Positions 1 through 10,785 of a stretch of DNA of 64,000 nucleotides are shown here, one piece after another. Position numbers and translations under genes: made by a program. The notes below the pieces were generated by a model. It saw only the letters and a program-made list of their open reading frames with translations. It had not been told where the DNA came from and did no database searches. Every line of letters begins with the position of its first letter. The first letter of the stretch is position 1. Origin of the DNA: Macrotis lagotis. Taxonomy: Eukaryota > Chordata > Mammalia > Peramelemorphia > Peramelidae. The stretch spans positions 626,288,310 through 626,352,309 of the forward strand of contig NC_133666.1 in assembly GCF_037893015.1 (NCBI RefSeq), written 5' to 3'.

Positions 1-159
1 GAACAAGACATAAAGAATAGACTAGAGAAAGACAAAAAGCACTACTACCCTCTATTGCCAGAAGCTGTGAAAGACATTCTGAAGTCTGTAAATAAAATCA
101 TGTACAGTACAGGTTATTTGTGTGATGATTTTTCTTTTCTTTGCACACAATGTCTTTAA
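1..159 (+). other. Open segment of unknown origin, cut by window edge
   Basis: Frame 1 is open from the first base to a stop at 157-159 (52 codons). It reads EQDIKNRLEKDKKHYYPLLP and continues into LPEAVKDILKSVNKI. The lysine-rich, protein-like composition suggests the end of a coding exon or of a retrocopy, followed by AT-rich DNA resembling a 3' UTR. I do not recognise the protein. The beginning lies outside the window, so chance cannot be excluded. Confidence 0.2.
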
Positions 160-521
160 TGTATATTCTTTGTATATTTAGGTGAGATCACTACCACTTT
201 AAAAAAAATCACTTTATTTATTTTTTTTTAACTTCTTGGGGCACCCACAATGTCTGGGCTGATTTTTTTTTCTGGGTCTTTCTCCTCATCCTATATCTAA
301 AGATGACATTTGCACCACTGTGGCTGATGCTTCCTGGGAAAATGGCATTTGCACACATACACATACAAAATAACAAACACTGATCGCCTCTGGAACGGGT
401 GGGCGTAAGAATTTCTAAACAACCATATGTACAAAATGTTTTTGTAACCTGATTGTCTGATTGTGATCAATTAAATTTCTTAAGTGCAAAGTTTCAACTT
501 AATGTGTGTTTCCTCTTCCCT
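160..521. other. AT-rich DNA, nothing recognised
   Basis: This stretch has T and A runs and no recognisable coding or repeat signature. It could be the 3' UTR of the fragment before it. Confidence 0.3.
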
Positions 522-678
522 TTTTTTTGTTTTTTTGCAAGGCAATGAATGGGGTTAAGTGACTTGCCCAAGGTCACACAGCTAGGTAATTATTAAATAT
601 CTCAGTCAAGATTTGAACTCAGGTATTCCTCACTCCAGGGCCAGTGCTCTATCCACTGTGCCATCTAGCTGTCCTCCC
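522..678 (-). repeat. Marsupial tRNA/CORE-type SINE
   Basis: An antisense copy: T-run, GCAAGGCAATG, then ACACAGCTAGGTAATTATTA and finally GCCATCTAGCTGTCC. It is full length apart from small changes. Confidence 0.85.
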
Positions 679-1839
679 TCAATTCCTTCTTCCATTTGTG
701 CTTGGAAGTCCTCTAGGAGAACCCTGGGGCTTGGAAAATTGCCCAGCTAGAGATATCTATGAGAAAAGTGAACCATTCCATCCCCTTTCCCTGCTAAAGC
801 AGTAAGCCCCATCTGTTTCTTTGTCTATAGAGGCTACCCAACCCCACACTTCATTACTGCCCTGTAGCCACACAACTGGTTAGCAGTAGTGGTTGCTCCA
901 TAGCTGACAATCCAAGGTGAAGCCCTTATCTCTGCGATAAGCACTGCTCTTGGATGTTCATTGGCATAACTCCTCAAAGGCTATCAAAAATCTGGATTTT
1001 GAACCTTGGAACTGGAGTCTTGTTCCATATCTAATCCTTTCAATTTTGAAAGGGGTATTGATAGTTTAATTCATAAAATCGCTAACCAAAAAGCAGGGAA
1101 TGGGGAAAACAGCTATCTAGATTTAGAAACTTTTCCAAACAAACTTTGGGCATCAACATGTTATTTTTTTCCCTCACCTAAGTGAGACCTTTTTCCATTC
1201 TAGTCCTCTTAGACTCCTGAGCTACTCACTATTTCTGTGCCCTTCCTACCCCAGCTCTCAATTTTTGCATGATCTATATGACTTAACCTCTGGATAAATG
1301 CAAGATTATCTTGCTTAATAGTTTATAAGTAATGAATCTGGGTTCTGAGTGCTGAGGGAAACAAGACATCTGCTTCCAGCCAGGGAGAAGGGGAGGAAGT
1401 GAGGTTTGAGACTATTCTTTTGTGTGACAGGAAGAACCTGGAGTGTAGAAGAGAGCTGACCTGAGCCGTTGGGGTCTTACTTGGCCTTACCTGTTCAACT
1501 TCTTGTGCTTCATTCCAAGTGAGTGTGTGGACCTGAATAATTACCCAGTTCTTAGTCTCTCCTCATCTCAGATGGAAGAGACCTAGATGAAAATCTAAGG
1601 AATAAACTGTTTGCACTAAAGGAGATTTAACTTCAAAGAAGGGATGCTATAAAGTTTCACTAAGCTGTGTGAGTGAAGAAGGGATTGGGGGCAGTGAGGC
1701 ACAATAGCAATCAGCTTCTATTTGTGCATCAGCTCTAACCTTACAGAAATAAGTATTGGGAGCAGATTCCCACCTCAGCCTCTTGGCCAGTAGGGCCTCA
1801 GACACGGAGACCTAATTTGGTTATAAATGTATAGATTGT
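679..1839. other. Unique DNA, nothing recognised
   Basis: Mixed composition with no long open frame and no repeat signature that I recognise. Confidence 0.3.
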
Positions 1840-2053
1840 ATATCAGTCTCTACTGATATATGTTTTATATATATATATATATACAGCATTGTATATGTAT
1901 AGGATATACTATGTATCAGATTACTTTCTGTCAGAGGAAGGGGGAGGGAGAAAAATGTAAAACTCGAAAAACCCTGAAAAAAAAAACGATTGGCTAAAAA
2001 CTACCATTGCCTGTAATTGGAAGAATAAATAAAATATTAAAAAAAAAAGAAAT
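1840..2053 (+). repeat. L1 3' tail fragment with (TA)n
   Basis: A (TA)n tract lies near 1866-1884. A G-rich stretch (GAGGAAGGGGGAGGGAG), then TGTAAAACTC and an A-rich end with AATAAA, resemble the 3' ends of the marsupial L1 copies elsewhere in this window. Confidence 0.5.
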
Positions 2054-2181
2054 GGAGGCCTAATGAGCATTTTTGGAGTGGGACCGACTTACCTGCTCTG
2101 AATCAGTATGGTAGTACAGGAAGGATGAGAAGGTGGAAGATGTAGGTTCAGACCAACTGAAGATGAAACACGCTACTTAAT

Positions 2182-2191
2182 ACTTGGCCAG
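2182..2191. repeat. Candidate target-site duplication, left
   Basis: ACTTGGCCAG here recurs at 5042-5051, just past the 3' end of the DDX18 retrocopy. A 10 bp duplication fits L1-mediated retroposition, but a 10-mer can recur by chance. Confidence 0.5.
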
Positions 2192-5041
2192 AAGAAAGCA
2201 GGCTCCGCAGACTCAGCAGCCGGAGAAGGAAGGGCACAGTGGGGGAGCGAGGATGGCTGGCAGCATGTTGCACCTTCCCATGAAGCTGCTGCACAAGAAA
2301 ATCGAGAAGCGGAATGAGAAGCGACTCAAGCAGAAAGAGGCCTTGAGGGCCAATATATCAGAAGTTCAAGATGAGCATGTATCAGAAGAAACAGTAGAAG
2401 AAATAAAAGTAGAAAAGTCTCCCAAGAAATCTACAATATTTGCAACCAATGAAGAATCAACTGCACTGCTTCCCAATTCTGAATTAAAAAAGAAAAGGAA
2501 AATTACAGCTGATGCAGGACCTGAAAACAAAAAAAATAAAAACTGAAGACCAAGAGGGATCTGATGATGAAGGTGAGAAAGATCCCAAAATAAAAGAAAA
2601 CCCTGTGGAGGATCAGAAAGAGGATGAACTGCCCAGCCTTCCTCATGGACTAACAGGGTCTTTTGAAGATACTTACTTCATTCACTTCACTTAACTAATA
2701 TTGTCAATGAAAGCACTCTGAAAGCAATAGCAGAAATGGGCTTTACTAACATGACTGAAATTCAGCATAAAAGTATCAGACCACTTCTAGAAGGCAGGGA
2801 TATTCTAGCAGCTGCAAAAACAGGCAGTGGCAAAACCCTTGCATTCCTCATTCCTTCGATAGAACTCATTGTTAAATTAAAGTTCATGCCTAGGAATGGA
2901 ACAAGGGTCCTTATCCTCTCACCTACTCGAGAGTTAGCTATGCAGACCTTTGGTGTGCTTAAGAAGCTAATATCTTATCATGTGCATACCTATGGTTTGA
3001 TCATGGGAGGCAGTAATAGATCTGCAGAGGTACAGAAACTTGCAAATGGGATTAACATTATTGTGGCAACACCTGGCTGACTTTTGGACCATATGCAGAA
3101 CACCCCAGGATTTCTGTTTAAAAATCTGCAGTGTCTTGTTATTGATGAGGCTGACCAAATTCTTGAAGTTGGATTTGAGGAAGAAATGAAAGAGATCATC
3201 AAACTTTTGCCAAAACGAAGACAAACAATGCTCTTTTCTGCCACACAAACTCGTAAGGTAGAAGATCTGGCAAAGATTTCCCTTAAAAAGTAACCATTGT
3301 ATGTTGATGTTGATGATGATAAAGACACTGCAACGGTAGATGGTCTTGAGCAGGGATATGTTGTTTGTCCATCTGAGAAAAGGTTCCTTTTACTCTTTAC
3401 ATTTCTCAAGAAAAATCGGAAGAAGAAACTGAAGGTATTTTTTTCTTCATGTATGTCAGTGAAATACCACTATGAGCTTCTGAACTATATTGATTTACCT
3501 GTCATGGCCATTCATGGCAAACAGAAACAAAATAAACGGACAACTACATTCTTTCAGTTCTGCAATGCAGATTCTGGAATTTTGCTGTGTACAGATGTAG
3601 CTGCCAGAGGGCTAGATGTACCAGAAGTAGACTGGATTGTCCAGTATGATCGTCCAGATGATACAAAGGAATATATTCATCGTGTAGGTAGAACAGCCAG
3701 GGGCATAAATGGAAGAGGTCATGCTTTGCTTATTTTACGACCAGAAGAATTGGGTTTTCTTCCTTACCTAAAGCAAGCAAAGGTACCATTAAGTGAATTT
3801 GAATTTTCCTGGTCAAAAATTTCTGACATTCAGTCTCAGTTGGAAAAGCTAATTGAGAAGAACTACTTCCTTCATAAATCAGCACAAGAGGCATATAAAT
3901 CCTATGTTCGAGCTTATGATTCCCATTCTCTGAAGCAGATTTACAATGTTAACAGCTTAAATTTACCTCAAGTTGCTTTATCATTTGGTTTCAAAGTACC
4001 TCCATTTGTTGACCTAAATTTGAACAGCAGCCAGGGGAAGAGGATGCAAAAAAGAGGTGGTGGTGGTGGTCTTGGTTACCAGAAACCTAAGAATGTCCAC
4101 AAGTCCAAAATCTTCAAGCACATTAGCAAGAAGAAATCTGATGGCAGGCAGTTCTCTCACTGATATGTAATCTTTGATAACTCTGTCCTCAGATAAAGAC
4201 TTGTCTTCATTGTACTGACCATGGAATATTTACAACCTTCAGGATTTGGATTATGATCTGATTTACTACACTCAAGTGCAGTGGCTTCAACCAAATTTTC
4301 TTAATTAAAAAACAAGTGAGATGAAGCTAAGCTTATCTTGGCTTCAAAAAGACAAATGACATTTTCTTTTCAGTGGACTTAAAAATACAGAATTTTAACT
4401 ATAAATTATTTTTCAAAGAATTTATATTTTCAAATTGGGAACAATTCCATTTCTCTAAAGAGCATTTGTTTTGTTTTATATACAATCATTCCTTACCATT
4501 GTCTTTGGAGAACTCTGTGACTTGGATTGCAATATTAATGACCTCTTAATGTAGTCAGGATATGAGAGTCTTCTTGGGCTTACTGTACAAATAAAGGCCT
4601 TGGTCTATTCTCCTTGTTTCTTGGATAACACAAATTGACTTTGATCCAACCTAAATATTGACTGCTAAATCAAAGGATCCATAACCTTTTTTCATTTTTA
4701 GATTGGTAGATTTTTGATTGGTACTGATTACTCCTCAGTAATCTGTGTCCCTTTACCTTTCTTGGCCTTGGTTTCTTTATCTGTAAAATAAAGGATTTGT
4801 ACTAAATAGACCTCCAAGGTTTCTTCTAGCCCAAAACTTATGATCCTATAGAACTCATTAAACAAACCCCATAAATTTAAGGTTGTTTGTACTTATTACC
4901 ATAGTAATAGATTATATGAAGAAGATAATTTGTTTCTTTTCTTTTGACCTGATTCATGAGAAGCATCTTACTATGTATCCATTTCTTTTCATTGTTATCC
5001 AAACATGTGACATTCTTGAAAATAAAATATGTCCCACAAAC
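2192..5041 (+). pseudogene. DDX18: DDX18 processed pseudogene
   Basis: This is an intronless copy of the mRNA for DDX18, a nucleolar DEAD-box RNA helicase of ribosome biogenesis. The CDS-like part starts at ATG 2265 (MLHLPMKLL, matching MSHLPMKLL of the human protein) or at the in-frame ATG 2253, and ends at 4163 with [11 protein letters not shown] and a stop. Helicase motifs are visible: AAKTGSGKT, PTRELA, VIDEAD, SAT and HRVGRTARG. About 633 codons compare with roughly 670 in human DDX18. It is broken: a frame change in the A-run near 2528-2541, a compensating one near 2670-2692, and in-frame stops at 3078-3080 (replacing R of GRLL) and 3291-3293. The 3' UTR-like part runs to about 5040 and has AATAAA near 5020; no clear poly(A) tail remains. 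Absence of introns, possible flanking duplication and broken frame make this a retrocopy. The last 288 codons (3297-4163) are still open. Confidence 0.93.
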
Positions 5042-5051
5042 ACTTGGCCAG
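5042..5051. repeat. Candidate target-site duplication, right
   Basis: ACTTGGCCAG repeats the sequence at 2182-2191 on the other side of the DDX18 retrocopy. Confidence 0.5.
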
Positions 5052-6337
5052 GGAAATGACAGACTTAAAATGCTGAATGAGACATATTTTTAAATGTGAC
5101 CAACATAGGAATTTATTTTGCAGGTTTTGTTTATGAGGGTTGTTGGAATTTTTTTTTCTTTTTATTGTCAGAGAGCCAGGAAGGAGAAAAAAATAAAAAT
5201 GATTGTAAATAAATTTATAAATTTATTTATAAATAAAATAAAAATTAATATATTTTTTAAAAAGGGTAGTAGATCAAGGAAAGGGACTGCCCATGTTTGA
5301 TAATTTGATTAGACAAACTCCAACTCTCAGACATTACCCTCTACATTGGATTCTGTTCAAAGAAGAACAGACTATATATAGGGTCAAATACATCCCCTCT
5401 AATCTCCTAAGCAATGTTCTCTCCTCTGTCACTGTGCCCTGGGAATGGCACCAGAGAGTAGGCATTCCTGGGTGGGGCATATCAGCTAAGGAAAGAGCTC
5501 ACCATAGCTTTTGACTCTGTCCCTAAAATATCTCCATGTCCCAGGGCTATGCATGTTAGTTTTCTAAGAGAGAGAGATAGAATGAATAGAGAGGTACTTG
5601 CCCCCAGATAAATACCCCTACCACCCCCACCACAGACCTTCCAGGGAGCCAGACATCCCTATCATTTGAGTCATTGCTTTTATTTTTTGTCTTTGTTGTA
5701 AATTTTTATTTTTTTTGTTACTCTGAATTTCATAAACATCTATAAATATGAATGGTTTCATATGAAGAACAGGATGAAGTCTGTAAATGAAACCTTTTAT
5801 CTCTACTTTGTGCAACCTGTATTATTTTTAAATATATGACAAATCCATCATTGGTTTCAAAGTTAGACTGCTTCTTTGTTACACTCCCCCCCACTTCCTT
5901 TCTTCTCATTAGTGCATTAAAAAACAAAGCCACACACTTTACATGCAAAGATTTATATGGATGATTCCAGAGTCAAAAGAGCAACACAACCTTTGATCTC
6001 AACAACATAAGTGGAAAGCAATCACAAAGCAAACAAAAGCAAATGGGGCAGAATGTTAAAGAACTAGCCAGGCTCCAAAGAAGAGTTAGGGAGAGAGACC
6101 CCTTTGCAGAGGTGGAAAGTTCATGAGTGTGGTACATTACACATATTTTCAGACTTTTTTCCAATGCAATGAATTGATCTGGTTTCCTGATTTCTCTTTT
6201 TTTTCTTTTAGATTAAAAAACATTATTTGTTGTATAAGATGTCTCTTTGGGATGGAGTGGGTAAAGAGATACTGGGGACAATTTTAATGATAAAAAAAAC
6301 CAAAGATATCAAAATTTATTTTTAAAAAATACTTCAG
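5052..6337. other. AT-rich unique DNA, nothing recognised
   Basis: Contains an AT-rich patch near 5200-5265 and short open frames with no recognisable product. Confidence 0.3.
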
Positions 6338-6477
6338 GAGCACCTGGGTGGTACAGTGGATAAAGCACCAGCCCTGGGGACAGGAGGACCTGAGTTCAAA
6401 CACTTAATAATTACCTAGCTGTGTGACCCTGGCAAGTCACTCAACTCCATTGCCTTGCAAAAATTAAAAAAAAAAAA
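6338..6477 (+). repeat. Marsupial tRNA/CORE-type SINE
   Basis: Sense copy: GAGCACCTGGGTGGTACAGT, CTTAATAATTACCTAGCTGT and an A-rich end after CCTTGCAAAAATT. Confidence 0.85.
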
Positions 6478-6600
6478 TACTTCAACAGCACTCCTTTTTT
6501 GGCATCACCATCACTAGTCCCCCTTACTTCTTTCATCTTCTCTCCAAACAATTTTTTTTAATTTTTAAATTTAATTTTCTCCAATTACATGGAAAAACAA

Positions 6601-6757
6601 TTTTTTTTTTTTAGGTTTTTGCAAGGCAAATGGGATTAAGTGGCTTGCCCAAGGCCACACAGCTAGGTAATTATTAAGTGTCTGAGGCCGGATTTGAATT
6701 CAGATAATCCAGATTCCAGGGCCGGTGCTCTATCCACTGCGCCACCTAGCCGCTCCT
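6601..6757 (-). repeat. Marsupial SINE inside L1
   Basis: Antisense full-length copy beginning with a T-run and TTTAGGTTTTTGCAAGGC and ending CCACCTAGCCGCTCC. Confidence 0.9.
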
Positions 6758-6954
6758 GAAAAACAATTTTTAGCATTCATTTTCTAAAATTTTGAGTTCT
6801 AAATTATTTCCCTTCTTCCCTCCCTTCACTCCTTTTTGAGAAGACAAGCAATTTAACATAGATTATAAATGTAAAGTAATGCAAAGCAAAAATCCATATT
6901 AACCATGTTACAAAAAAAAAAAACAACAAAAGTCAAGAAAAATAAAGCTAGGAG

Positions 6955-7106
6955 CAGCTAGGTGGTGCAGTGGATAGAGCACCGGCCCTGGAGTCAGGAG
7001 TATCTGAGTTCAAATGAGGCCTCAGACATTTAATAATTACCTAGCTGTGTGGTCTTGGGGAAACCACTTAACCCCATTTGCCTTGCAAAAACAAACAAAA
7101 AAAAAG
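6955..7106 (+). repeat. Marsupial SINE inside L1
   Basis: Sense copy GAGCAGCTAGGTGGTGCAGT to CCTTGCAAAAACAAACAAAA. Confidence 0.9.
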
Positions 7107-7371
7107 TATGTTTCAATCTCTTTCTCTAGAGATGGCATTTTTTTCACCAAAAGTCCTTCAGAATTGCCTTGGATCACTGTAGAGCTAAGGATAGCTAAAT
7201 CATTAACAGTTGATCATCACACAAAGTTTCTGGTATGTGTATAGTGTTCTGGTTCTTTACATCATTACATCTTGACATCAATTCATGTAAATCTTTCCAG
7301 GTTTTTCTGAAATCTTGTTGCTCATCATTTCTGAAAGCATAATAGTATTCCATTACAATCATATACCATAG

Positions 7372-7528
7372 GGGCGGCTAGGTGGCGCAGTGGATAGAGC
7401 ACTGACCTTGGAGTCAGGAGTACCTGGGTTCAAATCTGGTCTCAGACACTTAATGATTATCTAGCTGTGTGGCCTTGGACAAACCACTTAACCCCATTTG
7501 CCTTGCAAAAACCTAAAAAAAAAAAATA
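7372..7528 (+). repeat. Marsupial SINE inside L1
   Basis: Sense copy GGGCGGCTAGGTGGCGCAGT to CTTGCAAAAACCTAAAA. The flanks share the phrase AATCATATACCATA on both sides, consistent with a target-site duplication. Confidence 0.92.
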
Positions 7529-8582
7529 ACACAACAATCATATACCATAACTTGTTCAGTCATTCCCTAATTGATGTGCATTCCCTCAATTTCCAATTCT
7601 TTTCCACCCCAAAAGGAGCTGTTCTAAATATTTTTGTACATATAAATCCTTTTCCTTTAAAAAAAAATCTTTGGGATATAGACCTAGTAGTGATATTGCT
7701 GGATCAAAGGGCATACATAGTTTTAAAACCCTTTGGAAAACATTCCAAATTGCTCACCAGAAAGATTGGATCAATTTTCAACTTCACCAATGGTCCATTA
7801 GTCTCCCAATTTTTTCACCTCCCCTTCAACATTTGACATTTTCCTTTTCTGTCATATTAATCAATCTGATAGGTGTGAGGTAGTACTTTTGAGTTGTTTT
7901 AATTTGTATTTCTCTAAGCAATAGTGATTTAGAACATTTTTTCATATAACTATATATAACTTTGATTTCTTCTGAAAACTTTCAATTCATATGCTTTAGC
8001 CATTTATCAGCTGAGGATTTATTCATATTCTATAAATTGATTCAATTCTGTTTGAGAAATGAAGCCCTTATATGAGAAACTTGTAACAAAAATTTTTCCT
8101 CAATTTTTTGTTTTCCTGCTAATCTTGTCCCATTTTTGAATGTAATTTTTATTGTAGTATAATCTGAAAGGGATGCATTTAATATTTGTTTTTCTGTATT
8201 TTGGTTGTGAGGTTTTTATGCCCTAATACATAGTTATTTGTGTAGGTACCAGGTACCACTGAGAAAAAGGTATATTTCTTTCTATTCTCATTCAGTTTTC
8301 TCCAGAGGTTGGAACATAGATCTAACTTTTCTAAAATTCTATTCTCATCTCCTTAACTTTTTTTATTGGGGGGGGGTTAGATTTACCTAGTTCTGAGAGA
8401 TGAAAGTTGAAGTCCTTACTATCTATTTGTTATTGAAACTCATTTAGTTTTCCATTTAAGATTTGGATACCATAGCATTTGGTATTGATACTATTTCATT
8501 CTTTATGGTATCTTTTAGCAAACTTTAGTTTCTCTGCTTATCTCTTTTAATTAGATCTATTTTTGTCTTAGTTCTAGCTGAG

Positions 8583-8663
8583 TTTTTTTTTTATAAGGCA
8601 ATGGGATTAAGTGGCTTGCCCAAGGCCACACAGCTAAGTAATTATTAAGTGTCTGAAGCCACC
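8583..8663 (-). repeat. Truncated marsupial SINE
   Basis: Antisense partial copy: T-run, AAGGCAATGGGATTAAGTGG to TTAAGTGTCTGAAGCCA. The 5' half is missing. Confidence 0.8.
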
Positions 8664-8790
8664 CCAGAGATCATGATTGTCAATAAATTGTTTACAAGAA
8701 ACACACTTGAAGCAGAGAGGCACAGAGTAAAGTTAAAAGACTGGTGCAGAATCTATTATTATCAGCTGATATTAAAAAAAAAGTAGCAGA
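8664..8790 (+). mobile_element. L1 ORF2 endonuclease piece, sense
   Basis: TTTACAAGAAACACACTTGA and CAGCTGATATTAAAA match the L1 ORF2 endonuclease start (QETHLKQ region) also seen at 14150-14460. It lies in sense orientation between antisense L1 segments. Confidence 0.55.
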
Positions 8791-10785
8791 TTCTGCTTTT
8801 TAATCTACTCTGCTATTCACTTCCATTTTATAGGTGAGTTCATTTCATTCACATTATGATTACTAGCTGTATATTTCCTTCCATCCCATTTCCCCTCTGT
8901 TTATTCTTTTTTTTCTCTTTTTACCCTTTACCTCCCTTCTCAAAAGTCTGCTTTGCAGGGGCAGCTCGGTGGTGCAGTGGATAGAGCACTGGCCCTATGT
9001 GATCTTGGGCAAGTCACTTAACCCCATTGTCTTGCCAAAAAAAAGTTTGCTTTGCTTCTGCTTTCCCCAATCTGTCCTCCTTTGTATTAACCTCTCCCTT
9101 TCTCTTATCCTTCTCCCCTCATAATTCCTGTAGGGCAGGACAGAATTCTATATCCAATTCTATATCCAATTTTGAGCTAATTTTAAGGGGAGCAAAATTC
9201 TTTTTCTTCAGTGTCAATGAATATTCTTTCTTTTTTCTTGTTTACCTTTTTATTCTTTCTGGAGTCTTTTATCAGAAAATCAAATATTTTATTCTACTCT
9301 GATATTTTCATAAGGAATACATGAAAATCCTTTATTTCATTGAAATATCTGAGCTTGGAATTTGGATATAATATTCCTGGGAGTTTTCATTTTGGATCTC
9401 TTTCAGGAGGTGATCAGATTATTTCATTTTCTATTTTAACCACTGGTCCTAGGATATCAGGGCAAATTTATGCAATAATTTCTTGAAATATGATGTTTAG
9501 GCTCTTTTTGTACTTATGACTTTAAGGTAATCCAATAATTCTTAGATTATCTCTGTACTTATTTTCCAGGTCATTTTTTTTTCCAATGGGATACTTCACA
9601 TTTGCTTCTATTTTTCATTCTTTTGACTTTTTAAAAAGTGTTTCTTGATATAGGGTGAAGTCATTAGCTTTCACTTGTGCTATTCTAATTTTAATGAATT
9701 ATTTTCTTCAGTCAGTTTTTGTTCCTCATTTTCCATTTGCCAATCTAATTTTTTTAAGTTCTTTTCTTTGGTGATTGTTTGTATCTCTTTTACCATTTGC
9801 CTAATTCTGTGGTAAGGTATTATTTGCTTTGTTATTATTTTTTGGGCATCCTTTACCAAATTGTTGACCTTTCATAATTTTTTGCTTCATTCTCATTTCT
9901 TTTTCCAAGTTTTCCTCTACCATTCTTATGTGATTTTAAAAATTCTTTTTTGAGCTCCTCCAGGAATTCTTTTTTTTTGGGCTTGTGACACATTTTTCTT
10001 CAAAACTTTGGATGTAGTAATTTTGACTGTATTGTTGTCTGATTTTGTTTCTTAATCTTTCCTATCAGTATAGTAACTTTGATCACCAGGTTCTTTTTTT
10101 GTTATTGCTGTTCTTCACTCAGTTTTTTCCAGACTCTTGATTATAATTTTATGTTAAAGTTGAGTTCTACTCCTGAGGTAGAGAGTGCATTGTCCCAAGC
10201 TTCAGACCTTTTTTGCTAGTTTTCAGAACTAGCTCTAGGAGTCTGTGGGTTTTCTTTTTCCAAGGTGGTATGTATGATCTAAGGAGGTATTCCTCTCTTG
10301 GTTTTTGAGCAATGATAAGCAGATAAGAACTCTTCTCCAATGTGGCCCCTGTGTTCCCCCAGTCTCAAGTGCTACTGAGCTAGTGGCTATTTTTAGCTCT
10401 GGGACAGTGTTTGGAAACAGTATGGACAATGGGAGATTCCTGGCAAGATTCCTGTCAACAAACTGTTGTCTTATTCTGATCAGCTGTCTGACTCCATGTT
10501 GACTTATTCTGACTAGTTGATGAACTGCCTCCAAAGTCTGCTGCTAGCATTTTTTGAACTGGGCTCCAAGTCTGACCACCACCTACTTGAGATAGACCTT
10601 TTCTGCTGACCTCCTAAGTTATCCTAGCCTGGAAAATTGTTTCATCTTGACTTTGTTGGTTCTGTTGCTCCAAAATTCAATCTGAGGTGCTATCTTAAAG
10701 TTATTGGAAGGGAATTCAGGAGCACTCGGGTGAATTTTTACTTTTACTCTGCCATCTTGACTATATCTCCACCCAAAAAATTTAA
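8791..10785 (-). mobile_element. L1-like fragment, ORF1 and 5' region
   Basis: The plus strand reads as antisense ORF1-like coiled-coil DNA (T-rich with TTCTTT and TTTGCCAA runs, 9560-9990). It ends at 10740-10770 with CTCTGCCATCTTGACTATAT; the minus strand there gives CAAGATGGCAGAGT, typical of an L1 5' start. No ORF2 core is present, so this is an internally deleted or separate 5' piece. Confidence 0.5.
8958..9045 (+). repeat. Internally deleted marsupial SINE
   Basis: GGGGCAGCTCGGTGGTGCAG joins directly to TGTGATCTTGGGCAAGTCAC. The middle of the element is missing. Confidence 0.85.

Larger units (their letters stand above)
6540..8582 (-). mobile_element. L1 fragment, ORF2 3' part and 3' UTR
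   Basis: Read on the minus strand this is the end of an L1 ORF2 plus 3' UTR. Its plus-strand text has the hallmark of antisense L1, such as GGGATATAGACCTAGTAGTG followed by ATTGCTGGATCAAAGGGCAT, which on the minus strand encodes the FDPAIPLLG-like C-terminal segment. It is interrupted by SINEs at 6601-6757, 6955-7106 and 7372-7528. It is degraded, with no long frame left. Confidence 0.75.
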
